This document shows positions 15,103 to 23,063 of a stretch of DNA of 64,000 nt, piece after piece. Made by a program: the position numbers and the translations under genes. The number at the start of each line of letters is the position of its first letter. Positions within the stretch are counted from its first letter, which is position 1. The notes under the pieces are model-generated. The model saw only the letters and a list, made by a program, of their open reading frames with translations. It was not told the DNA's origin and did no database searches. The stretch comes from DALYDK01 sp031973215. GTDB taxonomy: Bacteria; Patescibacteriota; Saccharimonadia; Saccharimonadales; CAIOMD01. The stretch is taken from positions 174,723 to 238,722 of the forward strand of contig DALYDK010000001.1 in NCBI GenBank assembly GCA_031973215.1, written 5' to 3'.

Positions 15103-16444
15103 AACTTTTTATAGTTTCGTAAAGTACTGGGAATTTGTTTGAAAAATCATTTATAAGTTCCGAAATAAATTTACTCAAATATTCACTGCCTTTTAATTTA
15201 TTACCTTTTTTTAGTAATTTAATAGTGTTATTAAGATCTAAATTTAAGTAAAAATAATTTATATGTCCTAATAAAAGAGATCCGATGGGATTATTGATTT
15301 TACTGGTACTAATTATAAATGTCGACTGATCGAATATTTCTTCTAAAGAATTTGATTCGGCTTCATCGCCAACATCAACAAAACCATACTTGGCACTTGG
15401 TATTTCCCATTCAGCATTTAGCGTAATAATATTTGTAAGTAGCAAAAAATCATAATAACTAATTTTGCCTTCAAAATTATAGAATGGCGTTGTACCTATA
15501 TTATTTCCGTCAATATTATTAACTACCGTTTCAAGCAACCTTCTTCTTTTATTTAATCCAATTAAGTCAAGCTGGGCATTATATATTTTTCCTACAAAAG
15601 CAGTAAATTCTATTTCGTTTAAAAACGTGGGTTTAATTATTTGATCATTTTTTGGATAAAATGATTCTTTAGCAATGGCTTCAACTACTTTTTCTGTGCT
15701 GTAATTATGGGTCTTGGGCAGGTTATTATTAATTTTACTTATATTTGTTATGGTGCTCAGGGGTAGGCTAATGAATGCTCCATACGAATTTATTCCCAGT
15801 TTAGCAATATATTTTTCTCGCAACTTGTCTAGATCTTTATTAGCCATTTTAGCTTTCGAAGCATCTTGAATGACAATGGGTAGTTCTGCATGATTGGCTC
15901 TAATCTGCAAACATTCGTATAAGTTAAGTTTTGAATGATGTGTTTTTTTCTTGGGCTTAATAATAGTTTCGACTATTTTGCTGGTATTTTTACTTAATAG
16001 AATTTTATTATTGAGCTCTGGCAGTTTAGATAGCGTTTTTGTAATTTCTTTAACGGTATTGTTTTCGCTAGTAATTACACATAAGTCAACTTGTGGCAGA
16101 CTATAGCTAACAAATTCAGAATTCATTAGCCACTGTGTGTATTTAGGTATTTCGTCTGTATTTTTTAGATTTTTTGCTTCTCTTAATATTGTATCAATAA
16201 TCTGCCCCTGCACTAAAAGTACATTATTAGCACCTACATACTTGTTTAATTGATTTAAATATTTATATCTTGAATGCGTATCGTAGCTTGCGTTAATATA
16301 GGGATTTTTTGAATTTTTAGGAGCTGTGCCTAGCTTTATGACTAATGCATCTACTTTATATTTTCTCTTTATTAGCTGTTTTTTTATATCTTCAATAAGT
16401 TTGTCGGTTTGCTTTTTACTGTCGGCGTATATAGAAACTATCAT
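15101..16444 (-). CDS. Degenerate thymidylate-kinase-like plus ThyX-like protein
   Basis: The start at 16444 (MIVSIYADSKKQ) is three bases after the tmk stop; a longer frame would overlap tmk. In the 447 aa product, residues 1-170 follow the strand/helix order of thymidylate kinase (NASYDTHSRYKYLNQLN, LPQVDLCVITSEN) but lack a P-loop. Residues about 240-447 resemble ThyX (RRRLLETVVNN, FYNFEGKISYYDFLLL, AEWEIPSAKYGFVDV, GHINYFYLNLDLNNTIKLL). They lack the RHR...S.NE.S.RY catalytic motif. It is last in a thyX-dcd-tmk operon, so a non-catalytic or regulatory partner of dTMP synthesis is inferred. Homology is judged by eye only. Confidence 0.6.
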   Translation of the reverse strand: MIVSIYADSKKQTDKLIEDIKKQLIKRKYKVDALVIKLGTAPKNSKNPYINASYDTHSRYKYLNQLNKYVGANNVLLVQGQIIDTILREAKNLKNTDEIPKYTQWLMNSEFVSYSLPQVDLCVITSENNTVKEITKTLSKLPELNNKILLSKNTSKIVETIIKPKKKTHHSKLNLYECLQIRANHAELPIVIQDASKAKMANKDLDKLREKYIAKLGINSYGAFISLPLSTITNISKINNNLPKTHNYSTEKVVEAIAKESFYPKNDQIIKPTFLNEIEFTAFVGKIYNAQLDLIGLNKRRRLLETVVNNIDGNNIGTTPFYNFEGKISYYDFLLLTNIITLNAEWEIPSAKYGFVDVGDEAESNSLEEIFDQSTFIISTSKINNPIGSLLLGHINYFYLNLDLNNTIKLLKKGNKLKGSEYLSKFISELINDFSNKFPVLYETIKS

Positions 16445-16446
16445 AG

Positions 16447-17091
16447 CTAATATTTGATTCGTATGTTCTTTTTGATCACATCCCAAATTTTGCCGTGCAC
16501 TTCTTCAACAGATAAGCCATCTATTTCCAGGGCCATGGCTCCAACTCTTTGGGCAATTAATCTATAGCTTTCGTCAACTGTTAACTTATTAATACTGTCA
16601 TTTTTTTCAAAATAGTCATTCTCTTCATCGTTATTTCTATTAGCCATTCTTTTTACTATTTCATCATGGCTACTATGAGTTAAAACGAAGGACAAATTGG
16701 GAGTAGCATATTCATTTGAAACGTATTCTTTAGTAAATGATTCGATAAAATCGAGGTCAAGACCTTCCCCATATCCTTGATATGCTAACATAGAGTACCA
16801 ATTCCTAGCAGAAACAACCCATTTACCACTGTCTATAGACGGTTTAATTACTTCGTTCCATAGTTCAATTCGCCCCGCAGTTACCAGCATTACATTTGTC
16901 ATTGGCAATCTTGGCAAATCACCATTCTTAACTATTCTACGAATTTCATTACCAATTATTGTTGAGCCGGGCTCTTCTATAAGTAAGGTTTCTAGCCCAA
17001 ATTCATTTAATTTATTGGCCAGGATTTCTGCCTGGGTAGATTTACCGGTTGCGTCCCCGCCTTCTATAACTATATATTTACCCTTTTCCAT
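16447..17091 (-). CDS. tmk: Thymidylate kinase
   Basis: Tmk phosphorylates dTMP to dTDP. The N-terminus has the P-loop in EGGDATGKSTQAEILANKL. The TMP-binding region has IEEPGSTIIGNEIR, the DR-type motif is changed to SARNWYSMLAYQGYG, and SFVLTHSSHDEIVKRMANR corresponds to the lid-proximal helix. At 214 aa it has normal length. It follows dcd by one base and precedes the TMK/ThyX-like gene by two bases, so it is part of a tight operon. Confidence 0.9.
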   Translation of the reverse strand: MEKGKYIVIEGGDATGKSTQAEILANKLNEFGLETLLIEEPGSTIIGNEIRRIVKNGDLPRLPMTNVMLVTAGRIELWNEVIKPSIDSGKWVVSARNWYSMLAYQGYGEGLDLDFIESFTKEYVSNEYATPNLSFVLTHSSHDEIVKRMANRNNDEENDYFEKNDSINKLTVDESYRLIAQRVGAMALEIDGLSVEEVHGKIWDVIKKNIRIKY

Positions 17092-17092
17092 A

Positions 17093-17872
17093 TTAGTCGC
17101 AATCTAAGGGTTTATATGGCATAATTTTGTCTTTGTATGCCTTTGGAAGCATATCGCTTGGTTTCCATTTTGCTATAATTTCTTCAATATTATCTGCTGA
17201 TTGATTTTGATATTTACCTGTATCTAGGCTGTACTCGCTTTCAACTCCCTCTGAATGGTAAAAAACAATTTGAGCTATTCTCATACCAACTGGTAAAAAG
17301 ACAAGATGATTATTATTGTTATAAATCTCCATCGTCCATCTGTTAACATAGCCACAGTCGCCCCAGCCGGCATCTTGACAAACATTTATTCCACTTCTGC
17401 CCACTGTACTTCTAGCTTGCATACTACTAGTTCCGTCTCTGGCAATGCCAATAAATTCATAAGTATGTCCCAGTATTCTCTCTCCCGCTTCTAGTCTAAT
17501 TACTGGGTGCTCTTTTGGAATTCCACCGACTGCAGATAGGGAAATTTGGCCGAGAGATTGATAAAGAGGCCTTGCCCTATGTTGTTCAAAGTGTTTGTTT
17601 ACATCAGCTTCACTAAATGGATTAAATACTGTCGATTCATCTCTGCTGTTGTTAATTCTAAAAAAATGTTCTCCCAGCCTTACGTCTACGCTTGTAGTAT
17701 TAATCTTTGTTACCACGCCCTTATTATTTTTAGTTTTGATATTGTTATTTTCGTCAATACTATCGTTACTTTTTTCACCTTCTTCTTCTTCTTCATAGTA
17801 TGGATAAATAATTATCTGCTTATCTTCTATAGCCTGTTTAATTTCGGAATTACTAAATACACCCTTAGCCAT
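17093..17872 (-). CDS. dcd: dCTP deaminase family protein
   Basis: The product is 259 aa. The trimeric dUTPase/dCTP deaminase core shows TSVDVRLGEHFFRI, LEAGERILGHTYEFIGI, QARSTVGRSGINV, GYVNRWTMEIYNNNNH (with the catalytic-type glutamate) and LPVGMRIAQIVF. Deamination of dCTP supplies dUTP/dUMP for ThyX, matching the neighbours. Whether it also hydrolyses dUTP (bifunctional form) is not clear. An insertion at about residues 25-50 is a run of acidic and Asn/Lys residues not found in the usual enzyme and looks disordered. The gene lies 8 bases after thyX. Confidence 0.87.
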   Translation of the reverse strand: MAKGVFSNSEIKQAIEDKQIIIYPYYEEEEEGEKSNDSIDENNNIKTKNNKGVVTKINTTSVDVRLGEHFFRINNSRDESTVFNPFSEADVNKHFEQHRARPLYQSLGQISLSAVGGIPKEHPVIRLEAGERILGHTYEFIGIARDGTSSMQARSTVGRSGINVCQDAGWGDCGYVNRWTMEIYNNNNHLVFLPVGMRIAQIVFYHSEGVESEYSLDTGKYQNQSADNIEEIIAKWKPSDMLPKAYKDKIMPYKPLDCD

Positions 17873-17880
17873 AATTTTAC

Positions 17881-18615
17881 CTATGGTGATACCCTTCCAT
17901 GCTTTACGAATGCTGAATGAGTCAATGGCATTAATTCAGAAAATTCTTTCTCTATCTTTTCAGCCACCATTTCAATTTCACGCTGAGGAAATGATGGAAA
18001 ATGTGAATCATCTGATTTCGTTCTAAGTGATAAAAAGTTCATTAATGAACGAGCATTCATGGTTACATACATACTAGAAAATGTTGATACCGGCAAAACA
18101 CCTCTTGCTACCTCTCTGGCGATACCAGCGTCAAGCATAGCTAAGTAAGCGGCATATGCCCTGGTACATGCAGCTTTTGTTTCAGCTTCAACTATACTGT
18201 GTTGTTCGGCAGTGCCTGGTTCGAACGTATAACTACCTGTTTTACCGGATTGTATGAGATTACGGTCTTGCCCAGGTACATAAAAAACTGGTTCAAGTTT
18301 TTTGTATCTACCACTTTCTTCATTATAGGAAGCTATTCTGTGTCTATGAAATTCTCGGAAAACAAATATGGGTGCACTTACAAAAAAAGTCATTGAATTA
18401 TGTTCAAAGGGAGTTCCGTGCCTGTCTCTCATAAGGAAATTTATTAAACCAGCAGATTTTTCTGCGTCTGATTCCAGTGTTGACAAATCACCAACGGTTG
18501 AAACTTTTGCAGACCTTACGACCGATAGATCTGAGGCCATTGAATCGATTAGCTCTACCGTTACATCATCCCTGAATTGAATTTCAGATTCCGCTTTGGG
18601 CGAATTTAATTCCAT
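17881..18615 (-). CDS. thyX: Flavin-dependent thymidylate synthase
   Basis: ThyX makes dTMP from dUMP with methylene-tetrahydrofolate, FAD and NADPH. The signature RHRIASYNEESGRY is intact, preceded by HGTPFEHNSMTFFVSAPIFVFREF; the later NARSLMNFLSLRT carries the conserved arginines. The length of 244 aa is normal. It is first in the thyX-dcd-tmk operon and has AAAGGAG six bases before the ATG. The divergent alpha/beta hydrolase gene starts 85 bases away, so the promoter lies between. Confidence 0.96.
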   Translation of the reverse strand: MELNSPKAESEIQFRDDVTVELIDSMASDLSVVRSAKVSTVGDLSTLESDAEKSAGLINFLMRDRHGTPFEHNSMTFFVSAPIFVFREFHRHRIASYNEESGRYKKLEPVFYVPGQDRNLIQSGKTGSYTFEPGTAEQHSIVEAETKAACTRAYAAYLAMLDAGIAREVARGVLPVSTFSSMYVTMNARSLMNFLSLRTKSDDSHFPSFPQREIEMVAEKIEKEFSELMPLTHSAFVKHGRVSP

Positions 18616-18700
18616 ACATACTCCTTTAAATCCACCCTTGATGCATTTATTTTAATCTATTTTTTGAAAGGTTGCTATAGAATAGTAATTATTACAATTT

Positions 18701-19657
18701 ATGAAAACGTCAGAAAAAGAAAATAGAGAAATAAGTAGATCGAGGTTGAGGGCCATAAACAAATTAGGTTACTTAATGACTGCATCGGCCCTGTTTTTTG
18801 CTAATACAGATAAATCTATAGGGGATTTAGTATGGCATGGCAACGACAATCAGCTTATTTATGAAGATAAACTCACGCCCGGACTTGAATCATGGGTAGT
18901 TGTACCAGGGCTTGGAGTTCAAAGTGGATCTGGTATTGCCTCTACTCTAAACAATACTTTGGGACATCGATCAAATCTCACATACTTTAATTACAGTGAT
19001 AATGGAGCGCAGATTGACGAAATGAGTTCTGATATATTAGAACTTTACAACCAAACAAAAGCACCAGTAAGTTTTTATGCCCACAGTATGGGAGCCTCCA
19101 TTACACTCAAAGTGCTTCAAAAACTAAATAATCAAGTTCCTATATCGAATATTGTATTTGACTGCTCTCCTTTTGATGTAGGAGATGCCTACAATAAGTT
19201 AGCGCCCTTGTCATCTGATGTTGGGCCGTATGTTCTTGGTAAACTCACTATAAAAACAGGGGCAGAAATAATTAATAATACCTTACTTCACGAAAATAAA
19301 AACTTATCTTTATATGGGCAGTTAAAAGATTCGCTAAGAATCGCCATAACTGGTAGCTCGCCAAGGTTATTTACTGATCAACTTGGAATTTTGGGTGATA
19401 CAGACAGCTCAAGTTACGGTAATTATATTTCTGACACTACCAGAGTAATATATGTAAAACCAAATAATTCTTCTGACGACGATACGGTCAATGTCGATTC
19501 ATCAATTGAGAAATATAAGCAAATCGTAGGAGACAAATTAATTGTGGTTAATGTAAAGTATGGAAAACATGCCAGCCCAACACAAAGACCTAGTGAGTAC
19601 AATTCTGCTCTTTGGCCATATATAGTTGGACTACAAGAAGAGCCTCATAAACAATGA
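18701..19657 (+). CDS. Alpha/beta hydrolase, membrane-anchored
   Basis: The 318 aa protein has a basic N-terminus and a hydrophobic segment (LGYLMTASALFFA, about residues 24-36), likely a signal anchor. The nucleophile elbow is FYAHSMGAS (G-x-S-x-G variant AHSMG), and VVVPGLGVQSGSG forms the oxyanion region. An aspartate-rich stretch (SSDDDTV) and GKHASP may provide acid and histidine. The substrate (lipid, ester or peptide) is unknown. The final codons overlap a terminator stem. Confidence 0.78.
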   Translation: MKTSEKENREISRSRLRAINKLGYLMTASALFFANTDKSIGDLVWHGNDNQLIYEDKLTPGLESWVVVPGLGVQSGSGIASTLNNTLGHRSNLTYFNYSDNGAQIDEMSSDILELYNQTKAPVSFYAHSMGASITLKVLQKLNNQVPISNIVFDCSPFDVGDAYNKLAPLSSDVGPYVLGKLTIKTGAEIINNTLLHENKNLSLYGQLKDSLRIAITGSSPRLFTDQLGILGDTDSSSYGNYISDTTRVIYVKPNNSSDDDTVNVDSSIEKYKQIVGDKLIVVNVKYGKHASPTQRPSEYNSALWPYIVGLQEEPHKQ

Positions 19658-19668
19658 GGCTCTAATTT
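19639..19668 (+). terminator. Terminator overlapping the hydrolase stop codon
   Basis: AGAGCCTCAT (19639-19648) pairs with ATGAGGCTCT (19654-19663), then AATTTT. The left arm is within the last codons of the hydrolase gene. It may work in both directions, since rplA converges on it. Confidence 0.8.
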
Positions 19669-19694
19669 TGCGCTTATAAACAATTTAGATTTGT

Positions 19695-20747
19695 TTAAAG
19701 TTCTGAGTTTTGGACTTTTATAGAAGGGCCCATAGTAGTTGTAAGGTATATAGATAATACAAAGTTACCCTTTAATGAATTTGGTTTATTGCTTCTAATA
19801 CTACTTAGAACGGCTTTAACATTTTTACTTAAACGTTCTTCGCCGAAGCTTACTTTACCGACACTTAGGTGAACTATGCCAGTACTGTCGACTCTATATT
19901 CAACTTTTCCGGCCTTAGCTTCTTTAACTGCTTTTTCTACAGCCGTAGTAACAGTTCCGCTTTTTGGAGAGGGCATTAAACCTTTTGGCCCTAATACCTT
20001 GGCATATTTACCAAGTTTAGGCATCATAGAAGGTGTTGCTACTAATACATCAAAATTTAGAAGACCTTTTTCTAGTTGATTTAGAAATTCCTGGTTACCT
20101 GCAATATCTGCACCAGCTCTTTTAGCAATTGCAACATCGTCTTCGTCTGCAAAAACTGCAACTTTTACTTCTTTTCCGTTGCCTTCTGGTAAGACAATTG
20201 TCGAGCGTATATTTTGGTCGGCTTGTCTTGGGTCTACTCCAAGCCTTACATGGAGCTCTACGCTTGAGTCGAACTTAGTAGTAGCGGTTTTGGTTGCCAA
20301 ACTAACAGCTTCTTTCAGGGAATAAACTTTAGTTTTATCTATCTGCTCGGCTGCTTTTCTGAATTTCTTTCCTTGCCTTTCAAGCTTTGGTCTAGTTTTT
20401 GGAATAAGCTTTGGTTTATGTTCCATAGCTTCGTGATCTTCTGCTTTTCTAGCTTCTTTAGCGGCTTTTTCTTCAGCTTCTTTTATAGCTTTTGCGCTTC
20501 TTTTGCCAGCCTTTGCTGTAGCTTTATCTTCGTCGTCTAGTTCTTTTTCTACTTTAACTATTTCTTCAGCAATGCTTTCGGTTTCAACTAGTTCGGCTAC
20601 TTTTTTTGATGTAGCTTCAGAAGCTTTGGCTTCTGCAATTGCGTCTTCTATTTGTGCAATAGTATTTTTAGCAGTAACACTAAGCTTTAATTTCTTAGCT
20701 TCTTTTAGCAGTTCTTCTTTTTTGGATGGTTTTTTGGCTTCTGACAT
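19695..20747 (-). CDS. rplA: Ribosomal protein L1 with long N-terminal extension
   Basis: L1 forms the mobile stalk that moves E-site tRNA and can repress its own mRNA. The core begins near residue 125 (QGKKFRKAAEQID) and shows VELHVRLGVDPRQADQNIRSTI, FDVLVATPSMMPKLGKYAKVLGPKGLMP and a normal C-terminus. The first 120 residues are extra: an SKKEELLKEAKKLKLSVTAK segment resembling a SAP/HeH-type helix pair, then a charged Lys/Glu/Ala-rich helix. At 350 aa it is far longer than the usual 230. It ends the secE-nusG-rplK-rplA run. Confidence 0.95.
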   Translation of the reverse strand: MSEAKKPSKKEELLKEAKKLKLSVTAKNTIAQIEDAIAEAKASEATSKKVAELVETESIAEEIVKVEKELDDEDKATAKAGKRSAKAIKEAEEKAAKEARKAEDHEAMEHKPKLIPKTRPKLERQGKKFRKAAEQIDKTKVYSLKEAVSLATKTATTKFDSSVELHVRLGVDPRQADQNIRSTIVLPEGNGKEVKVAVFADEDDVAIAKRAGADIAGNQEFLNQLEKGLLNFDVLVATPSMMPKLGKYAKVLGPKGLMPSPKSGTVTTAVEKAVKEAKAGKVEYRVDSTGIVHLSVGKVSFGEERLSKNVKAVLSSIRSNKPNSLKGNFVLSIYLTTTMGPSIKVQNSEL

Positions 20748-20794
20748 TATTTCTCCTTATGTGGTTCAATCGTTTAATTTATTAAACTCCCACT

Positions 20795-21301
20795 TTATTT
20801 AGTTGTTGCCATAAATGTATTAATTTGATCTTTTTGAGCAATTATCTCTTGCTCAAGCTCAACAAGTTGCTCATGGTTCTCTAATGAACCACTCCGCTCG
20901 TTAAGGTACATTCTTCTTATTGATTCTTGCTTTAGTGCTAAAAAGCTCATTAGTACTTCGCAGTGCTTTTGCCTATCAATCACAGACATGTCCGAAGATT
21001 CAAATTTTCTACAATATTCATAAAGCTGTTCGCCTATTGAAATAGCTTCAGCTGCTAATTGTTGTTCTTTAATCTTCTGTTCTTTGGTAACTTCTGTTAA
21101 ATCAATAATTCCTGTTGATGAATTGTCGTAGAATAAAAAGTTATTAATTTTCTTGAGTTCTGCGACGCTTTCTTGGTGGTTAGGAACTCTTGGGTATTCA
21201 TCAAGGTTATCTAGAACATATTTCATCCTACGAAAATGATCTAATCGTTCTGTTTTTTCGTCTGTACTACATTCAATAATACTATCTTCAAAACTTCTCA
21301 T
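20795..21301 (-). CDS. Hypothetical helical protein between rplK and rplA
   Basis: The 168 aa protein is not recognised. It is mostly helical and charged, with two long helices (about residues 68-130 and 138-165) and no membrane segment. It starts 5 bases after the rplK stop and is followed by rplA, so it is co-transcribed with ribosomal protein genes, where an insertion is unusual. A link to ribosome assembly or translation is inferred from position only. Confidence 0.65.
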   Translation of the reverse strand: MRSFEDSIIECSTDEKTERLDHFRRMKYVLDNLDEYPRVPNHQESVAELKKINNFLFYDNSSTGIIDLTEVTKEQKIKEQQLAAEAISIGEQLYEYCRKFESSDMSVIDRQKHCEVLMSFLALKQESIRRMYLNERSGSLENHEQLVELEQEIIAQKDQINTFMATTK

Positions 21302-21306
21302 AGAAT

Positions 21307-21735
21307 CTAACCTTCTATTTCTACACCCATGCTTCTGGCTGTACCGGCTACCATTTTCTTAATAGCTTCTACATCTTCTGCGTTCATATCGGCAGCTTTT
21401 GCCTCAGCAATTTCGGTTAACTGAGTATCTGATAATTTCTTACTAATTTTCTCTGAATTAGGTCGACCTGAGCCTTTGTCAATGCCAAGTTTCTGTCTAA
21501 TTAAATCATCTGTAGGAGTTCCTACAATCTTCCAGTCCATTGTTCTGTCTTCGTAAACAGTAATGTGAACTGTTAGATTTTGGCCCATTCGATCTTTGGT
21601 CTGATCGTTAAATGGATTAATAAAATCCATCATATTAACGCCGTGCTGACCAAGGCTAGATCCCACAGGAGGTGCTGCGGATGCCTGACCACCTTTAATT
21701 CTCATTTTTAAGTTTGCTTTTACAGCTTTTGCCAT
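21307..21735 (-). CDS. rplK: Ribosomal protein L11
   Basis: L11 binds 23S rRNA at the GTPase centre. The start at 21735 (MAKAVKANLKMRIKGG) is chosen because AAAGGAG lies just upstream and the resulting 142 aa match the family; an upstream in-frame ATG would add 20 unlikely residues. Conserved blocks are GGQASAAPPVGSSLGQHGVNMMDF, IVGTPTDDLIRQKLGIDKGSGRPN and a C-terminal GTARSMGVEIEG. Confidence 0.96.
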   Translation of the reverse strand: MAKAVKANLKMRIKGGQASAAPPVGSSLGQHGVNMMDFINPFNDQTKDRMGQNLTVHITVYEDRTMDWKIVGTPTDDLIRQKLGIDKGSGRPNSEKISKKLSDTQLTEIAEAKAADMNAEDVEAIKKMVAGTARSMGVEIEG

Positions 21736-21833
21736 AAGACTCCTTTCTATAACGAGTTTTGTATTGATTGAAGCTTTACAAAACTCTCCTTCCATTAATA
21801 ACAGAAGTGCGTAACCATACTAAATTAACAGAT

Positions 21834-21992
21834 TTAAGCGTTTTTGTCCAGTCTACCTTGCCTGTTTTCGAAGTATTCGGATATTAAATAAAGAGCTAGT
21901 TCAGTTTCTGTCGGGTCAACCGCAAATTCTAAGTTTAAATTTTCCAACCAGCGATCATTATGGCTGTTTATTCCACCGCCATCTCGTTCCAA
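21834..21992 (-). CDS. Possible 52-aa protein between nusG and rplK
   Basis: An open frame begins with TTG at 21992, five bases after the nusG stop, and runs to TAA at 21834. It contains NSHNDRWLENLNLEF and DPTETELALYLISEYF, which read like real protein with helix potential. No strong ribosome-binding site is visible, so translation would depend on coupling with nusG. No family is recognised. Confidence 0.35.
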   Translation of the reverse strand: MERDGGGINSHNDRWLENLNLEFAVDPTETELALYLISEYFENRQGRLDKNA

Positions 21993-21997
21993 TTGTT

Positions 21998-22543
21998 TTA
22001 AACTTTCTTCACCTGAAGGCTATCTAGCTCAACAGGAGTTTCTCGGCCGAACATATTTACTAGAACTTTTATCTTGCCCTTTTGGGTATCAATTTCATTA
22101 ATCGATCCGTCGAAGCCCTTAAATGGACCATCAACAATGCCAACAACTTCACCGACCTTGAAATCGATACGGTGTTTAGGTTGTTCGACGCCCATTCTTT
22201 TATTGATTTTGTCCATTTCATCGTTACTTACAGGTGTGGGTGAAATACCACTGCCAACAAAACCGGTAACTCCCGGAGTGTTTCTAACAATAAACCAAGC
22301 ATCTTCACTAAGCTTCATTTGAACAAGAACATAACCTTGGAAAATTCTTTTTTCGACAACTTTCCTTTTGCCGTTCTTAATTTCTATTTGTTTTTCCTTA
22401 GGCACCATGACATCGAATATTTTATCGGCCATATCTAAAGATTCGGCTCTTTGTCTTATGCTTTCTGCTACTTTCTCTTCGTAACCGCTGTAGGTATGAA
22501 TTGCATACCATTGCTTAGTAGAATCATATCGTTTTTTGTTCAT
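21998..22543 (-). CDS. nusG: Transcription termination/antitermination factor NusG
   Basis: NusG binds RNA polymerase and couples it to Rho or the ribosome. The NGN domain shows QWYAIHTYSGYEEKVAESI, RIFQGYVLVQM, WFIVRNTPGVTGFVG. The KOW domain shows FKVGEVVGIVDGPFKGFDGSI and VNMFGRETPVELD. The length of 181 aa is normal. The start overlaps the secE stop by four bases. Confidence 0.97.
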   Translation of the reverse strand: MNKKRYDSTKQWYAIHTYSGYEEKVAESIRQRAESLDMADKIFDVMVPKEKQIEIKNGKRKVVEKRIFQGYVLVQMKLSEDAWFIVRNTPGVTGFVGSGISPTPVSNDEMDKINKRMGVEQPKHRIDFKVGEVVGIVDGPFKGFDGSINEIDTQKGKIKVLVNMFGRETPVELDSLQVKKV

Positions 22544-22959
22544 CGTAGAATTATCTCCTTAACTACTTTGCTAAATAAAAAGTCTAAAATTTGGACAAAA
22601 ACAGCAAAAAATACTGAAAATATTATTACTGCAAATGAGAGTTTAATGGCATCTTTTCTGCTTGGCCAGGTTACTTGTTTTAATTCTGCCCAGGAGTTTT
22701 TTATGAATTGAGGTATATATTTTACTCTTTTATTAAGAACTCTTACCCCTTTTTTATCTGGTACTTTTATGGGGTGATATTCTTTCGAAGCTACTTTGCC
22801 TAGTGTAGAGAGCGGTTTATGTACCTTTCTTTTTATGCTTCCAGCTTTAGTTGGCTTTTGCCTTTTAACAGATTCTTTTTCAGCCTTTTGGCGAATTGTC
22901 TCTGTTTGCTTTCTTTTTCTTGGAAGCTTCTTTGCAGCTTCGTCCTCTTTTTTTGCCAT
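22540..22959 (-). CDS. secE: Preprotein translocase subunit SecE with basic N-terminal extension
   Basis: SecE clamps SecY in the translocon. The C-terminal 60 residues carry the family core: FIKNSWAELKQVTWPSRKDA followed by one transmembrane helix. Residues 1-75 are an extra, strongly basic extension (KKLPRKRKQTETIRQKAEKE and onward) without clear fold. At 139 aa it is twice the minimal SecE. It is first in its operon, with a near-consensus promoter about 60 bases upstream. Confidence 0.93.
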   Translation of the reverse strand: MAKKEDEAAKKLPRKRKQTETIRQKAEKESVKRQKPTKAGSIKRKVHKPLSTLGKVASKEYHPIKVPDKKGVRVLNKRVKYIPQFIKNSWAELKQVTWPSRKDAIKLSFAVIIFSVFFAVFVQILDFLFSKVVKEIILR

Positions 22960-22974
22960 ATTTACTCCAAATTA

Positions 22975-23000
22975 AAAAAGCCTAAAACTATAGTTTTAGG
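22975..23000 (-). promoter_or_regulatory. Terminator-shaped hairpin in the secE leader
   Basis: A perfect 20-base palindrome (CCTAAAACTA/TAGTTTTAGG) is followed on the minus strand by GCTTTTTT and then the secE ribosome-binding site. It begins within about 10 bases of the predicted transcription start, so it would be the first structure of the mRNA. Confidence 0.6.
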
Positions 23001-23012
23001 GCCTATAAGTCA

Positions 23013-23041
23013 ATATTACAGGTTTTACGGCTAGGTGTCAA
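23013..23041 (-). promoter_or_regulatory. Near-consensus promoter for secE-nusG-rplK-rplA
   Basis: On the minus strand TTGACA (23036-23041) and TAATAT (23013-23018) are separated by exactly 17 bases. The predicted start is near 23006. Confidence 0.8.
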
Positions 23042-23063
23042 TTGACTTTGATACTATATATGT

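Noticed and set aside
17546..17920. Plus-strand frame rich in Phe/Ile within dcd
   Set aside because: It is the antisense shadow of the acidic insertion and flanking dcd sequence; there is no ribosome site and no homology.
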